Shown: positions 1 through 6,761, counted from the stretch's first letter. The stretch: 15,833 nucleotides of DNA from JBLINH01 sp047639165 (GCA_047639165.1 JBLINH010000018.1:1-15833), one strand, 5' to 3'. A program made the numbers and translations. Notes: a model not told the origin generated them from the letters alone.

Positions 1-102
1 TTTACAAATACATGTGATTTTATTCCATTAAAAGAGTACAGTTATTAGCACTAGCTCAACTTCCCCACCTCCTTCTAAACCTCACTCCACCCAAAAGTTC
101 TG
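1..102. other. Left-edge intergenic stretch
   Basis: No open frame with coding character, hairpin or promoter could be supported here. It is simple AT-rich sequence followed by a C-rich patch (about 61-90), ending at the left REP-like element. Confidence 0.5.
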
Positions 103-126
103 GAAAACGGGGTCAGGAGCGGTTTT
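103..126 (+). repeat. REP-like inverted repeat, left copy
   Basis: This 24-nt block is the reverse complement of 851-874 with one mismatch (23/24). It has its own 6-bp stem: GAAAAC at 103-108 pairs with GTTTTC at 122-127 around a GC-rich loop containing GGGTCAGGAGC. The transposase stop codon (113-115) lies inside it. REP-like palindromes flanking a RAYT gene are the expected substrates of that transposase class. Assigning these two to this RAYT rests on position and symmetry. Confidence 0.8.
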
Positions 127-787
127 CTTTCTTCGGTCTTCCACCATTTCTAATGGTAGATTCTAAACCATACTTCGAAACTGTACTAACTACCCAACTA
201 TCGCCTCCATAAGGTTTTTGTTTCTCAACACTTCTCCTGATATTTTCCAATTCACCCTCTGATTGAGGCTCGTTTACATACTTCAAGTAGTCACTAGGAA
301 TGTTCACTGGCCAAGGAGACAATTTGACAGTATTTAAGCCATTTTCTCTTTGGTGCAAACTAGACCACTTCCAATCCTCTGCTTTGCCTACTAATCCGGC
401 CCTAAGAGCATTTCGTTCAACATATCTACATACTTGTATAAAATAATAATCGTCTTATATCAGAAACGATTTAAATCTGCCTTGATAAAAATGTCCTGAG
501 CCTCTAGTTCCCCGCCTCGCATGCCACCTTTGAGTATGTGTCATCGATACCCAGTGCATTAACCTAGATAATTCACCATCTTTTTTTGGTGACATAACAT
601 GATGCCAGTGATTCGGCATAATTTCATATGAGTATAAATTAACATCAAATTTGTTCAGTCCCTCATTTAAAGTTTCTAAATACTCCTCATAGTCAATTTG
701 TTGGTCAAAAATTTGAAGTCTTGCGTTTGCTCTATTTAATACATGGTAGATTTGACTAGCAATATCTAACCTTTTAGGTCTTGGCAT
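113..787 (-). pseudogene. REP-associated tyrosine transposase (RAYT, IS200-like Y1), broken by an in-frame stop
   Basis: One frame of 225 codons reads as a full-length RAYT except for a TAA at codon 111 (455-457). The first part carries the HUH motif in MPNHWHHV (His60, His62) and GHFYQGRFKSFLI. After the stop the same frame continues DDYYFIQVCRYVERNALRAG, with the likely catalytic Tyr at about codon 122, then a typical ENIRRSVEKQKPYGG tail ending GGRPKKENRS. In relatives the stop position is a conserved Gln (SF-x-x-Q-DD), so a single CAA/CAG to TAA change explains it. There is no frameshift and nothing is missing. The 110-aa product would lack the catalytic Tyr and should be inactive; an internal ATG at 358 could start only a C-terminal fragment. 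A REP-like inverted repeat flanks each end. The family call is firm; readthrough cannot be excluded from sequence alone. Confidence 0.92.
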
Positions 788-796
788 TCTAAAACC

Positions 797-811
797 TTAG
801 CAAATTGCTAA
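797..811. repeat. 15-nt palindrome upstream of the RAYT gene
   Basis: TTAGCAAATTGCTAA reads as a perfect odd palindrome 9 nt upstream of the transposase start. It could be an operator or simply AT-rich symmetry. No further copy was noticed in the window. Confidence 0.4.
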
Positions 812-850
812 TGAAATATTTATAAATAAAATCTAAAGAAAATATTTAGA

Positions 851-874
851 AAAACCGCTCCTGACCCTGTTTTC
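851..874 (-). repeat. REP-like inverted repeat, right copy
   Basis: This is the inverted partner of 103-126 with one mismatch in 24 nt. It lies 63 nt upstream of the transposase start and also forms a short internal stem (AAAAC 851-855 with GTTTT 869-873). The pair defines a unit of about 770 bp. Confidence 0.8.
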
Positions 875-948
875 TTCAATCAGTATATATACCTGTGACA
901 AAAAAATCAACAATATTATAAAAGTGCTGTGAATTATATTGGGCCTGA

Positions 949-1473
949 TTATTTCTCTAATATAAACCTATAAATATTCCACCACTTCTTATCCCCTTTC
1001 ATAGTAAGACCATACCCCTCTTCATCCTCTTTAAAATATAACTTAACAGGGAGACTTGAGATAAATTCTAGTGCTTCGTCATAATCCCAGAAAGATATAT
1101 TATCTCTATCAGACCAATCATCTTTTACACCAAACAAAGAGAAGCATAAAAATCCTCCTTCTTTTAATCCAGAAACAGAGTCTTTTATAATCCTTTTTAC
1201 CTCTTCCTTATCTACAACAAATGGAAATACATTATTAGCATTTATTAAGTCATACTTCCCTTCTTCAATCTCATATTCTTCTATCTTTCCTTCAATTAAA
1301 TTAATATCGTCTCCTAGGCTTTCACCAATCTTTGTATCTAAAGCATCTACTTCATATCCTTTATCTCTTAAAAAAACTGAATCCTTCCCTTTTCCAGCTC
1401 CAATATCTAGAACATTTCCTCCTTTTAATTCATCTAGCATTGCTAGCTTACTTATTAGTATTGTTGGTTTCAT
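949..1473 (-). CDS. Class I SAM-dependent methyltransferase
   Basis: This predicted cytoplasmic protein of 174 aa has a class I Rossmann methyltransferase core. Motif I is VLDIGAGKGKDS (residues 21-32), followed by the acidic residue ending strand 2 (EVDALD, 41-46) and then KYDLINANNVFPFV as the motif IV/post-I region. The short, compact form resembles TehB/Methyltransf_11-type enzymes. The substrate cannot be read from sequence. It lies downstream of the 1568-2041 gene but is separated from it by a strong terminator, so it is probably transcribed on its own. A TATAAT box ends 8 nt before the ATG and there is no SD, which suggests a leaderless mRNA. The family call is strong and the specificity unknown. 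Confidence 0.88.
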   Translation of the reverse strand: MKPTILISKLAMLDELKGGNVLDIGAGKGKDSVFLRDKGYEVDALDTKIGESLGDDINLIEGKIEEYEIEEGKYDLINANNVFPFVVDKEEVKRIIKDSVSGLKEGGFLCFSLFGVKDDWSDRDNISFWDYDEALEFISSLPVKLYFKEDEEGYGLTMKGDKKWWNIYRFILEK

Positions 1474-1481
1474 ATATGAGT

Positions 1482-1487
1482 ATTATA
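1482..1487 (-). promoter_or_regulatory. -10 box of the methyltransferase gene
   Basis: On the minus strand TATAAT is followed by 8 nt and then the ATG at 1473, so the transcript would start at or next to the start codon. No clear -35 was found. Confidence 0.5.
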
Positions 1488-1492
1488 GGGAT

Positions 1493-1537
1493 AAAAAAGA
1501 CCCTGCACAAGAATCTATAGCTTTCTTGTGGAGGGTC
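1493..1537 (-). terminator. Rho-independent terminator of the GRDP-like gene
   Basis: A 15-bp stem with one mismatch (arms 1499-1513 and 1523-1537, 9-nt loop, each arm holding GACCCT/AGGGTC) is followed on the minus strand by a T6 tract (A6 at 1493-1498). It sits 30 nt after the stop of the 1568-2041 gene. Confidence 0.85.
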
Positions 1538-1567
1538 CAGTACATGGTGTTCAGGGTCTAGCGGTTG

Positions 1568-2041
1568 TTAATCGTAATCTGGAGTGCATTCATCTCCACC
1601 GCCACCTGTATCAGGCGAACAATCACTCGAATTTGTGGAGATAGCCCAATTAGGACTAAGTTCTCCGTACGCTTTTCGAGCAAGTTCGAATGCATTTGCC
1701 ACGGGATTTCCAGTGGAAACATCACCTTTACGACGACGAGAATGGTGGATCATCTGACCGAAATGGGTCAAACAAAACTCCCGATACTCTTTCGTCCAAA
1801 GAACGAACGTGTGCCAACCCTTATCAAGGGCTTTCGTTGGCGCAATGTTGCCTTTCGGATTTGTTCCACAGACCCAGAGAAAGATGAGGGTGTCCCGAAA
1901 CAGGATCTCAGCTTCTTCTTTGGATAGGCCATGGTCTTTCTGGATTGACTCGATAATGTCCGAGTCGTGATAGGCAAGAACCTTTTTCAAGGAACTTACC
2001 TCCGTCTTTGCACCTGATGGTGCTACTGCTGTCTTTTTCAT
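1568..2041 (-). CDS. GRDP-like protein with glycine/cysteine tail
   Basis: This 157-aa protein of unknown function has a central segment (about residues 50-100) reading LIFLWVCGTNPKGNIAPTKA, then LDKGWHTFVLWTKEYREFC and FGQMIHH. The D-x-x-WH...T-x-x-Y-x-x-FC...G-x-x-IHH pattern matches the conserved core of plant and bacterial glycine-rich domain proteins (GRDP-like). The tail is low-complexity and contains SSDCSPDTGGGGDECTPDYD with two Cys. No signal peptide or membrane segment is seen. Base composition is clearly richer in GC than its neighbours, which fits acquisition by transfer. No SD is visible; a possible -10 (TATGTT) lies about 28 nt upstream. The GRDP resemblance is by motif pattern only and would need a profile search. 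Confidence 0.75.
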   Translation of the reverse strand: MKKTAVAPSGAKTEVSSLKKVLAYHDSDIIESIQKDHGLSKEEAEILFRDTLIFLWVCGTNPKGNIAPTKALDKGWHTFVLWTKEYREFCLTHFGQMIHHSRRRKGDVSTGNPVANAFELARKAYGELSPNWAISTNSSDCSPDTGGGGDECTPDYD

Positions 2042-2101
2042 AATGAACAGAAGTGTTCGGTTGAAATAACATACCGATATATTAATTATGTCAATATAAG
2101 A

Positions 2102-2141
2102 AAAGAGCCTTCCACAAGTATATCTGTGAAAGGCATCTCTT
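2102..2141 (-). terminator. Hairpin terminator after the Cys/His-rich gene
   Basis: GCCTTCCACA (2107-2116) pairs with TGTGAAAGGC (2125-2134) with one mismatch and an 8-nt loop. Flanking AAGAG/CTCTT extends the stem after a 2-nt bulge. On the minus strand a T-rich stretch follows (CTTTTCTTATATT). It lies just downstream of the 2158-2427 stop. Confidence 0.7.
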
Positions 2142-2157
2142 AGTCTTACTACTATTA

Positions 2158-2427
2158 CTAGTATTCTTTCTCGTTGTATGAAGGCGATGGCTCACCGTCA
2201 TAACTACGATCCATTGAATCCATTTTCATGTTAACAAGATCCGATTCATCACTGTGGTTATGACAATCACAGTCACAAGACTCATCACATAAACAATCAC
2301 ATTCACAATGATGGTTCCTTTCGGTGGTTCTTGTCTCTTTGTGATCTTTGACGAGATTGTTATTCTTTTTCCATTCCTTCTTTGTTTGTCTTTTCTCTAA
2401 CAGATTACTAATCAGTTGCTTAATCAT
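2158..2427 (-). CDS. Small Cys/His-rich, probably metal-binding protein
   Basis: The 89-aa product has three zones. Residues 1-36 are basic and amphipathic (ISNLLEKRQTKKEWKKNN). A dense cluster HHCECDCLCDESCDCDCHNH at about residues 39-58 has seven Cys and four His alternating with Asp/Glu. The acidic tail ends SPSYNEKEY. The cluster resembles metallothionein-like or zinc/copper-chelating sequences, but no named family is recognised. It has its own terminator downstream, and no SD was found. The coding call rests on the intact frame, the biased composition that would be hard to obtain by chance, and the terminator placement. The metal-binding role is inferred. Confidence 0.7.
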   Translation of the reverse strand: MIKQLISNLLEKRQTKKEWKKNNNLVKDHKETRTTERNHHCECDCLCDESCDCDCHNHSDESDLVNMKMDSMDRSYDGEPSPSYNEKEY

Positions 2428-2500
2428 AAGGTTGGTTCCGTTCTATAAACAAACCTAGCAATATAAGGATAGTGAGTCAATATTCAAGGTTGTATTATTT

Positions 2501-2944
2501 TTATACCCCCACCAATTCCCTAATTCCAAACAATTCTTTCTCTATTTGTTTCCAATCTAGGGTTCTGAACTCGTCCAACAGAGGGAGCAAAGTAGGACTA
2601 TCAGCTAGTTCTAGTACTAAATTGAAGAAAGAAACCATTGAAAACTCTAGCTTTTTTCCATCTACAACAGGGTTCTGAAGTAGGAACTTCAAAAATGCTC
2701 TTTTTTGCATTGGTTCAGAACTGTTTTCAAAAATACTTCTAGCCCTTCTTGCTACAGATATGACTGTAGATACCGTTGTTTGGTATTCATAGTCTGCTTC
2801 TCTGTGCATAGAAAGTTCAACTTCAAGTGTTTGTAATTTATCAGCATACTCTTGATGCTTTTTGTCATATGTTGTCCTTAGTAATTCTTCTTCTAATTCA
2901 GAGCTCTGAACTTGTCCAATTTGGGGGAATAACTTTACTTTACT
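2501..2944 (-). pseudogene. 3' remnant of a large serine recombinase
   Basis: The frame is open from a TAA at 2945-2947 to the stop at 2501, but the only Met near the start is internal (2809), giving 102 aa. The sequence matches the C-terminal part of large serine recombinases: a coiled-coil-like stretch (TTYDKKHQEYADKLQTLEVE), then STVISVARRARSIFENSSEP, then KRAFLKFLLQNPVVDGKKLE. The catalytic resolvase domain (with its Ser) and the recombinase/zinc-ribbon domains are absent, since 2945 onward is the promoter of the divergent exonuclease gene. It is therefore a decayed integrase of a past mobile element. A second remnant of the same 3' end lies at 8905-9016 and a third partial match at 2900-2919. 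Confidence 0.8.
2900..2919 (-). repeat. Third copy of the recombinase 3'-end motif
   Basis: Read on the minus strand in a frame different from the 2501-2944 ORF, this region gives SPKLDKFRALN, close to LPLLDEFRTLDW encoded around 2548-2590. At the DNA level 17 of 20 bases match 2559-2578. It looks like the very end of another recombinase copy fused upstream of the remnant. Confidence 0.55.
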
Positions 2945-2955
2945 TTACAAGGAAG

Positions 2956-2961
2956 TAGAAT
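2956..2961 (+). promoter_or_regulatory. -10 box of the exonuclease gene
   Basis: TAGAAT is followed by exactly 7 nt and then the ATG at 2969. The purine-rich AAGGAAG at 2949-2955 is about 13 nt from the ATG, too far for a good SD, so a leaderless start is favoured. Confidence 0.45.
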
Positions 2962-2968
2962 TACATAT

Positions 2969-3661
2969 ATGAATTTAATTTTTCTTGATACTGAAACAAC
3001 AGGGATAGATAATGCTCGCATAATACAGCTGGCATATAAAAACAGAGGTTCTGACGAAATGTTTATTGAGTATTATAAACCTCCAATACCTATCGAGTTT
3101 GGAGCAATGGGCACACACCACATTACAGAAGAGATGGTTGCTAACAAATTGCCTTTTTCTGAAACTAATACCTGTAAGGAACTTCCTAAGAAATTAAGAG
3201 ACTCAGTTTTTGTTGCACACAATGCCAAATACGATATAGGAATTTTGAATAATGAGGGTATTGAAGTAGAAGATTTTATATGCACTTACAAAGTAGCCTA
3301 TAATTTGTATGATTTATCCGACCACAAACTTCAATCATTGCGCTACCGATGGGGAGTAAAAATAGACGAAGCAAAAGCACACGATGCTTCTGGAGATGTA
3401 ATGGTGTTGGAAAAGATTTTTGATTATATGCTTGAAGATTATATTTCTAAAAACCAAATAACCGAGGATGAAGTTATCAAAAAGTTTATTGAAATATCAA
3501 TGAAGCCAAATCTTCTAAGAAAAATTACCTTTGGCAAGCATTCGGGTACAAGTTTTGATGATTTAAGGAAAAATAATCGTGATTATTTAATATGGATGAG
3601 AGATAAAATGGAAAACAAAAATGAAGATTTAGAGTTTACAATAAATCACCATCTAGATTGA
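2969..3661 (+). CDS. DEDDh 3'-5' exonuclease (DnaQ/ExoX-like) with DUF3820-like tail
   Basis: This predicted cytoplasmic exonuclease has 230 aa. ExoI is FLDTETTG (Asp7, Glu9), ExoII is VFVAHNAKYDIGIL (Asp89), and ExoIII is HDASGDVMVL (His138, Asp143), so all DEDDh catalytic residues are present. After the nuclease domain, ITFGKHSGTSFDDLRKNNRD (187-206) continuing to about 211 matches the DUF3820-type module found at the C-terminus of ExoX-like nucleases. Such proteins degrade DNA 3' ends in repair or proofreading; a PolIII epsilon role is less likely because of the tail. It is divergent from the recombinase remnant and convergent, with a 7-nt gap, with the metallopeptidase gene. Both stop regions contain an 8-bp inverted repeat. 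Confidence 0.9.
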   Translation: MNLIFLDTETTGIDNARIIQLAYKNRGSDEMFIEYYKPPIPIEFGAMGTHHITEEMVANKLPFSETNTCKELPKKLRDSVFVAHNAKYDIGILNNEGIEVEDFICTYKVAYNLYDLSDHKLQSLRYRWGVKIDEAKAHDASGDVMVLEKIFDYMLEDYISKNQITEDEVIKKFIEISMKPNLLRKITFGKHSGTSFDDLRKNNRDYLIWMRDKMENKNEDLEFTINHHLD

Positions 3662-3680
3662 ACTGTAACTACTCTAGATG
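3650..3680. repeat. Inverted repeat between convergent stop codons
   Basis: CATCTAGA (3650-3657) and TCTAGATG (3673-3680) can form an 8-bp stem around 15 nt that span both stop codons. There is no T tract, so terminator function is doubtful. It also reflects that the two proteins end similarly (HHLD and DHLE). Confidence 0.4.
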
Positions 3681-4259
3681 ATCATAATATGACTTAATAA
3701 TATTTTCATATCCATCAGTTCTAACAATTTCTATAGCCCTTTCGTAATCTTCTGGCATATCGTCACTATTATAATCAAGCGGTAATGAATTAAACAATTC
3801 TGTAAAGATCTTCTCTAGAAAAGCATAGATGATTATATGATTTTGAACTAAAATAGGCTCATCCTTATATTGCTCTCTGATAAATTCAAAATAATTACTC
3901 TGTTTAGATACAAAAATATGGAGTAGTTCATGAATCATTACATCAATAAATTGATCATCTGTTCTTTCTCCATCTTTACCTAATACTGGCATTATAAAAG
4001 GTGTAGACATTGGATTTATTCCACCACCCACAACAAAACACTCTAAACTCCTATCTGGAACTGATTTAGTAATATTATATATAGTTTCAATTATTTTATA
4101 CTCTGAATCTTTTTCTTCCCATATCTTTTCCCAGTATCTTGTTTTATCTCTCACATTTTCAAGTTCTGGATAACCACTCCTATTCTTTTCCAAGAACAAT
4201 CTTCTTCTACCGGAATCAAAGGGATAGGCGTAAATAAATTTAACTTTCTGGATATTCAT
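3669..4259 (-). CDS. Putative HExxH zinc metallopeptidase, unknown family
   Basis: The 196-aa protein has DVMIHELLHIFV with H110-E111-x-x-H114, the classic zincin motif at the end of a hydrophobic helix. A downstream segment has candidate third ligands (H141 in QNHIIIYA; E149 or E154 in FLEKIFTELF), typical of gluzincin-like spacing. The N-terminal half (KTRYWEKIWEEKDSEYKIIE) has no recognised domain, and a glycine-rich strand FVVGGGINPMSTPFIMPVLG precedes the motif. No signal peptide is seen, so it is probably cytoplasmic. Composition is very AT-rich, unlike the operon to its right. An extended -10 lies 6 nt upstream of the ATG. The motif is clear; the activity is inferred, since many small HExxH proteins remain uncharacterised. 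Confidence 0.75.
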   Translation of the reverse strand: MNIQKVKFIYAYPFDSGRRRLFLEKNRSGYPELENVRDKTRYWEKIWEEKDSEYKIIETIYNITKSVPDRSLECFVVGGGINPMSTPFIMPVLGKDGERTDDQFIDVMIHELLHIFVSKQSNYFEFIREQYKDEPILVQNHIIIYAFLEKIFTELFNSLPLDYNSDDMPEDYERAIEIVRTDGYENIIKSYYDHLE

Positions 4260-4265
4260 ATGTTT

Positions 4266-4274
4266 ATATTATCA
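4266..4274 (-). promoter_or_regulatory. Extended -10 of the metallopeptidase gene
   Basis: On the minus strand TGATAATAT (TGn plus TAATAT) ends 6 nt before the ATG at 4259. The match is moderate and the region is AT-rich. Confidence 0.35.
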
Positions 4275-4310
4275 AATAAGTTTATGGAAATAAATACAGC
4301 CATCAGTAGT

Positions 4311-4331
4311 ACACCTTTTTGGTGTTTTTTT
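4311..4331 (+). terminator. Weak hairpin with T tract
   Basis: ACACC-TTTTT-GGTGT is followed by a T run on the plus strand. No plus-strand gene ends here, because the exonuclease stops at 3661. On the minus strand, downstream of the 4347 stop, it lacks a T tract. It may end antisense or readthrough transcription, or be incidental. Confidence 0.3.
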
Positions 4332-4346
4332 ATATTATTTTATATT

Positions 4347-4658
4347 TCACCTTACTTGAGACCAAATTAAATATAGGATTATAAAAATTATTAAATAAAC
4401 ACGATAAAAATTTCTTGCTTTTAAATATATTTTATTTTGTGGTTGTGTATTTCCAAATAAGGATTTAATTTCCTCAATAAAAACTGGACTAATTGCTATT
4501 TTCCAATCATCTGTTTTATAAACAATCTTTCTGAAACGGATTCTAAATAAATTTAAAGGAATACTCCATAAAATAAATAATACTAAAGCCAAACTACCTG
4601 GAGTAAAGCCCTCCTTTACAATAACAGTAACAGTTAAAATAAAAACTATATATTTCAT
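4347..4658 (-). CDS. Small membrane protein of unknown function
   Basis: The 103-aa product has a hydrophobic N-terminus (MKYIVFILTVTVIVKEG), a second hydrophobic segment (SLALVLFILWSIPLNLF, about 22-38), a soluble middle stretch (VYKTDDWKIAISPVFIEEIK) and a C-terminal membrane helix (VYLIIFIILYLIW). This makes two or three membrane passes. It starts 6 nt after the stop of the DUF2892-tailed gene and is probably the last gene of that cluster, although its DNA is noticeably more AT-rich than the genes upstream. No homologous family is recognised. Confidence 0.6.
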   Translation of the reverse strand: MKYIVFILTVTVIVKEGFTPGSLALVLFILWSIPLNLFRIRFRKIVYKTDDWKIAISPVFIEEIKSLFGNTQPQNKIYLKARNFYRVYLIIFIILYLIWSQVR

Positions 4659-4664
4659 AACTTA

Positions 4665-5507
4665 TTATACCGGACAGGTGTTTTTACCCAGCGCGGCGTA
4701 GAAACCACACCAGCTAAACATTGCTTCAAAGAGTGCGAAGCCGGAGAAGAATAATAACCATGGACTCCACGAAGTTGTAATCGCCCATAAGAGTAATCCG
4801 ATAGCAATGACCATACGTACGAGACGGTCACTTTTGGCAATGTTTTTATGAACTCCTCTCACCGAACCTTTGGCAAATTTTTTCAAAATAAAACGGTATA
4901 AAAATCCAAATACAAAAGAGAGTAAATACATGATGAGGATATATATCCATCCAAATGGTGACTTAATAAAGCTTATTGGGGACTCGTTAAAGAAATTACT
5001 TTTGAGCTCTGGAATAAGGTTGAGTGCGTTTATAGTTTCATTTCCGTCAAAGACTTCGATCTCTCCAATAGCAAGTGAGTATTTACTATTGTTATTGGTA
5101 CTCGAAACAGTAATCGTATATTCTCCGGCATCAACATTCGCTTTGTACTCACCACCGTCCCAGTACGTGCTCTGACCAAAGAATTCAAACATCTCTTGCC
5201 AATCTGCGCTTTTGCCACCAATTAACTGTAGTAGATTCTCATTCTTTCGAATCTCGGCTTGCACGTCTTTTTCGGAATCATCTGCGTACGGCATAAGGAT
5301 TCCCACATAGAGATCAAGGGGCTCTCTAGCATTGATAGAATAGATATGGGGCGCACCAGTGAGCTCACCGTAATATGCCTTTGATACCTCAGGGTCAATC
5401 ACTTCTGTCGCATCACTCTCGACCAGTCTAGGCTGATGCGCGAGTACTGGCATTGCTACCAAAATAAAGGTTGCTATAAATAATGTTGTTGTAATTTTTT
5501 TATTCAT
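4665..5507 (-). CDS. Secreted/membrane protein with PPC-like domain and C-terminal DUF2892
   Basis: The 280-aa protein has a signal peptide (about 1-23, ending PVLAHQ). An extracytoplasmic beta-rich region follows, with LDLYVGILMPYADDSEKD and GEYTITVSSTNNNSKYSLAI, which has PPC-like character. Next come a membrane helix (about 184-208: WIYILIMYLLSFVFGFLYRF) and a C-terminal DUF2892/YgaP-type module: NIAKSDRLVRMVIAIGLLLW, then a second helix and FSWCGFYAALGKNTCPV. DUF2892 is a two-helix membrane domain of unclear role, often fused to rhodanese in YgaP, where it is tied to sulfur/redox chemistry. The conserved Cys pair (FSWC, NTCPV) is present. It follows the SDR gene by 10 nt, which suggests co-transcription. 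The DUF2892 call is strong and the N-terminal domain call tentative. Confidence 0.85.
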   Translation of the reverse strand: MNKKITTTLFIATFILVAMPVLAHQPRLVESDATEVIDPEVSKAYYGELTGAPHIYSINAREPLDLYVGILMPYADDSEKDVQAEIRKNENLLQLIGGKSADWQEMFEFFGQSTYWDGGEYKANVDAGEYTITVSSTNNNSKYSLAIGEIEVFDGNETINALNLIPELKSNFFNESPISFIKSPFGWIYILIMYLLSFVFGFLYRFILKKFAKGSVRGVHKNIAKSDRLVRMVIAIGLLLWAITTSWSPWLLFFSGFALFEAMFSWCGFYAALGKNTCPV

Positions 5508-5517
5508 TCGTTTTTTA

Positions 5518-6108
5518 TTATCCCGATATTACTGGTAGTTTGCCATAACTATTTTTGTCATCCAAAAGATCTACAAGTACTTTCGCTACTTTTTTTCTAC
5601 TGGTTAAAAGTTCAGCCGGTCCATAGTCGGTCAGTTTGTAATCTTTTACCTCCGCGTCACTTTTACTCAGCTTGAGCACTCTCACGATAGTCCAGTCGAC
5701 GCCAGACTCTTGGAGTACTTTAACGTGCTCCACGCCGTCGTTGATTCTATCGGGATCCACGATATTCACGCCAAAATTTAGGAACCTATCGACAAGCGAA
5801 GGTTTGTCTCCAACCACTCTTGCTCCAGTACCAGTCATACTCAATACCCTACGCAGTCCAAGCTCTTTCATTGCCCTTACAATGTTACTAATACCTTTAG
5901 TCTGCACAAGAGGGTCAGAGCCCTTGATATGCCCCAATGTACTGATAACGGCGTCACATCCGGCAATTGCCCCACGTACAGCCTCATAGTCCATCACATC
6001 TTGTCCATCACTATAGGAAAAGGGAGTAACTTCGTACCCTTTAGCTTTTGCGGACTTAACAACCTCTCTGCCAGTCCTGCCGTCTGCGCCAAATATACAT
6101 ATTTTCAT
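5518..6108 (-). CDS. NAD(P)-binding atypical SDR (NmrA/BVR-B-like)
   Basis: This 196-aa Rossmann protein has a dinucleotide-binding loop GADGRTG (7-13) right after the first strand. It then has the atypical-SDR landmarks CDAVISTLGH, RRVLSMTGTGARVVGD and VDWTIVRVLKLSKSD. This is the pattern of NmrA/BVR-B/SDR_a5-type proteins, which bind NAD(P)H and act as reductases or redox sensors. There is no classical YxxxK site, as usual for the subgroup. The start codon overlaps the SOUL gene stop by 4 nt (ATGA), indicating translational coupling. The pairing with a heme-binding-like protein suggests a linked redox task, possibly tetrapyrrole handling, but this is inference. Confidence 0.88.
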   Translation of the reverse strand: MKICIFGADGRTGREVVKSAKAKGYEVTPFSYSDGQDVMDYEAVRGAIAGCDAVISTLGHIKGSDPLVQTKGISNIVRAMKELGLRRVLSMTGTGARVVGDKPSLVDRFLNFGVNIVDPDRINDGVEHVKVLQESGVDWTIVRVLKLSKSDAEVKDYKLTDYGPAELLTSRKKVAKVLVDLLDDKNSYGKLPVISG

Positions 6109-6761
6109 AATTTTACTTCTATTTGAACTTCATTTCGTAGCATGAAAGGTATTGTCCAGGGCGGATTGTACCGGGCTACATTTATTGTGCCCACTGTTTC
6201 AATGCCGTCACGACCCAGAGCAGATAGCAATGCTTCTTCTTGCTTTTTTACCGAAGACTCACTAGCCGACCAGGTAAATCGCTTTACTGCCACTTTCCGA
6301 GACGGTACCTCCTTGATCACAACCCGACTATCATTGGGTGTTGGGAGAGTCTCAATCGTATATTCACTTGGCATGACAAAAGATATTTTGTATGTACCAC
6401 CAGCCTCTTCTTGCTCAGTGTTTACAGGTACGGTCATGGCTATTTTTTCCGATTCACTTGCCTCAGTGTTCACCGGCACTGTCATAGCAATCTTATCCTT
6501 TGAGGTATTGTCTCCAAAAATATAGCCCGCCACTATCGGAAAGCCTTTTCGGGTCGCATCGTCACGACCCTTTGCATCACTAATTGCTGTCTCTGCAATA
6601 ACATATACGCCATACTCGCGTATCTCATAACCCTGTGCCGTTGTTACCACTTTATACTTTGGCTCCTCAGTAACACGTACAGATAACCAGCTATAAATAA
6701 ACCAAATAAAAAGTACTATTCCTAAAATAATTAATATTGTATACATAGTTTTTTTATTCAT
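6105..6761 (-). CDS. SOUL-family heme-binding-like protein, membrane-anchored
   Basis: The 218-aa protein starts with a single membrane helix (about 6-27: MYTILIILGIVLFIWFIYSW) and no signal-peptidase site, so it is likely an anchored protein with the SOUL domain outside. The domain starts EEPKYKVVTTAQGYEIREYG and continues with ISDAKGRDDATRKGFPIVAG, KIAMTVPVNTE (present twice, about 92-102 and 107-117) and the conserved end WTIPFMLRNEVQIEV. SOUL proteins bind heme or other tetrapyrroles. The gene ends in an ATGA overlap with the SDR gene. A weak extended -10 (TGTTAATAA) lies exactly 7 nt before the ATG, so an internal promoter is possible. Confidence 0.92.
   Translation of the reverse strand: MNKKTMYTILIILGIVLFIWFIYSWLSVRVTEEPKYKVVTTAQGYEIREYGVYVIAETAISDAKGRDDATRKGFPIVAGYIFGDNTSKDKIAMTVPVNTEASESEKIAMTVPVNTEQEEAGGTYKISFVMPSEYTIETLPTPNDSRVVIKEVPSRKVAVKRFTWSASESSVKKQEEALLSALGRDGIETVGTINVARYNPPWTIPFMLRNEVQIEVKL

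Noticed and set aside
455..457. Alternative genetic code reading TAA as Gln
   Set aside because: Many genes in the window end cleanly in TAA followed by terminators (for example 13126, 15008, 15635). Known CPR recoding concerns TGA, which also acts as a normal stop here.
455..787. Treating the 110-aa transposase half as an intact gene
   Set aside because: The same frame continues after the TAA with the Tyr motif and the usual C-terminus, so it is one interrupted gene and not a short complete one.
1565..1927. 120-codon plus-strand frame opposite the GRDP-like gene
   Set aside because: It has no domain or start signal. The minus frame shows conserved motifs and has a terminator in the right place.
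4311..4331. Terminator for the minus-strand membrane cluster
   Set aside because: The T tract is on the plus strand side only, so it cannot serve as an intrinsic terminator for the minus-strand genes. It was kept only as a weak plus-strand element.
4655..4840. Minus-strand 61-codon frame overlapping the DUF2892 region
   Set aside because: It is an out-of-frame shadow of the conserved C-terminal module, with no protein-like pattern.
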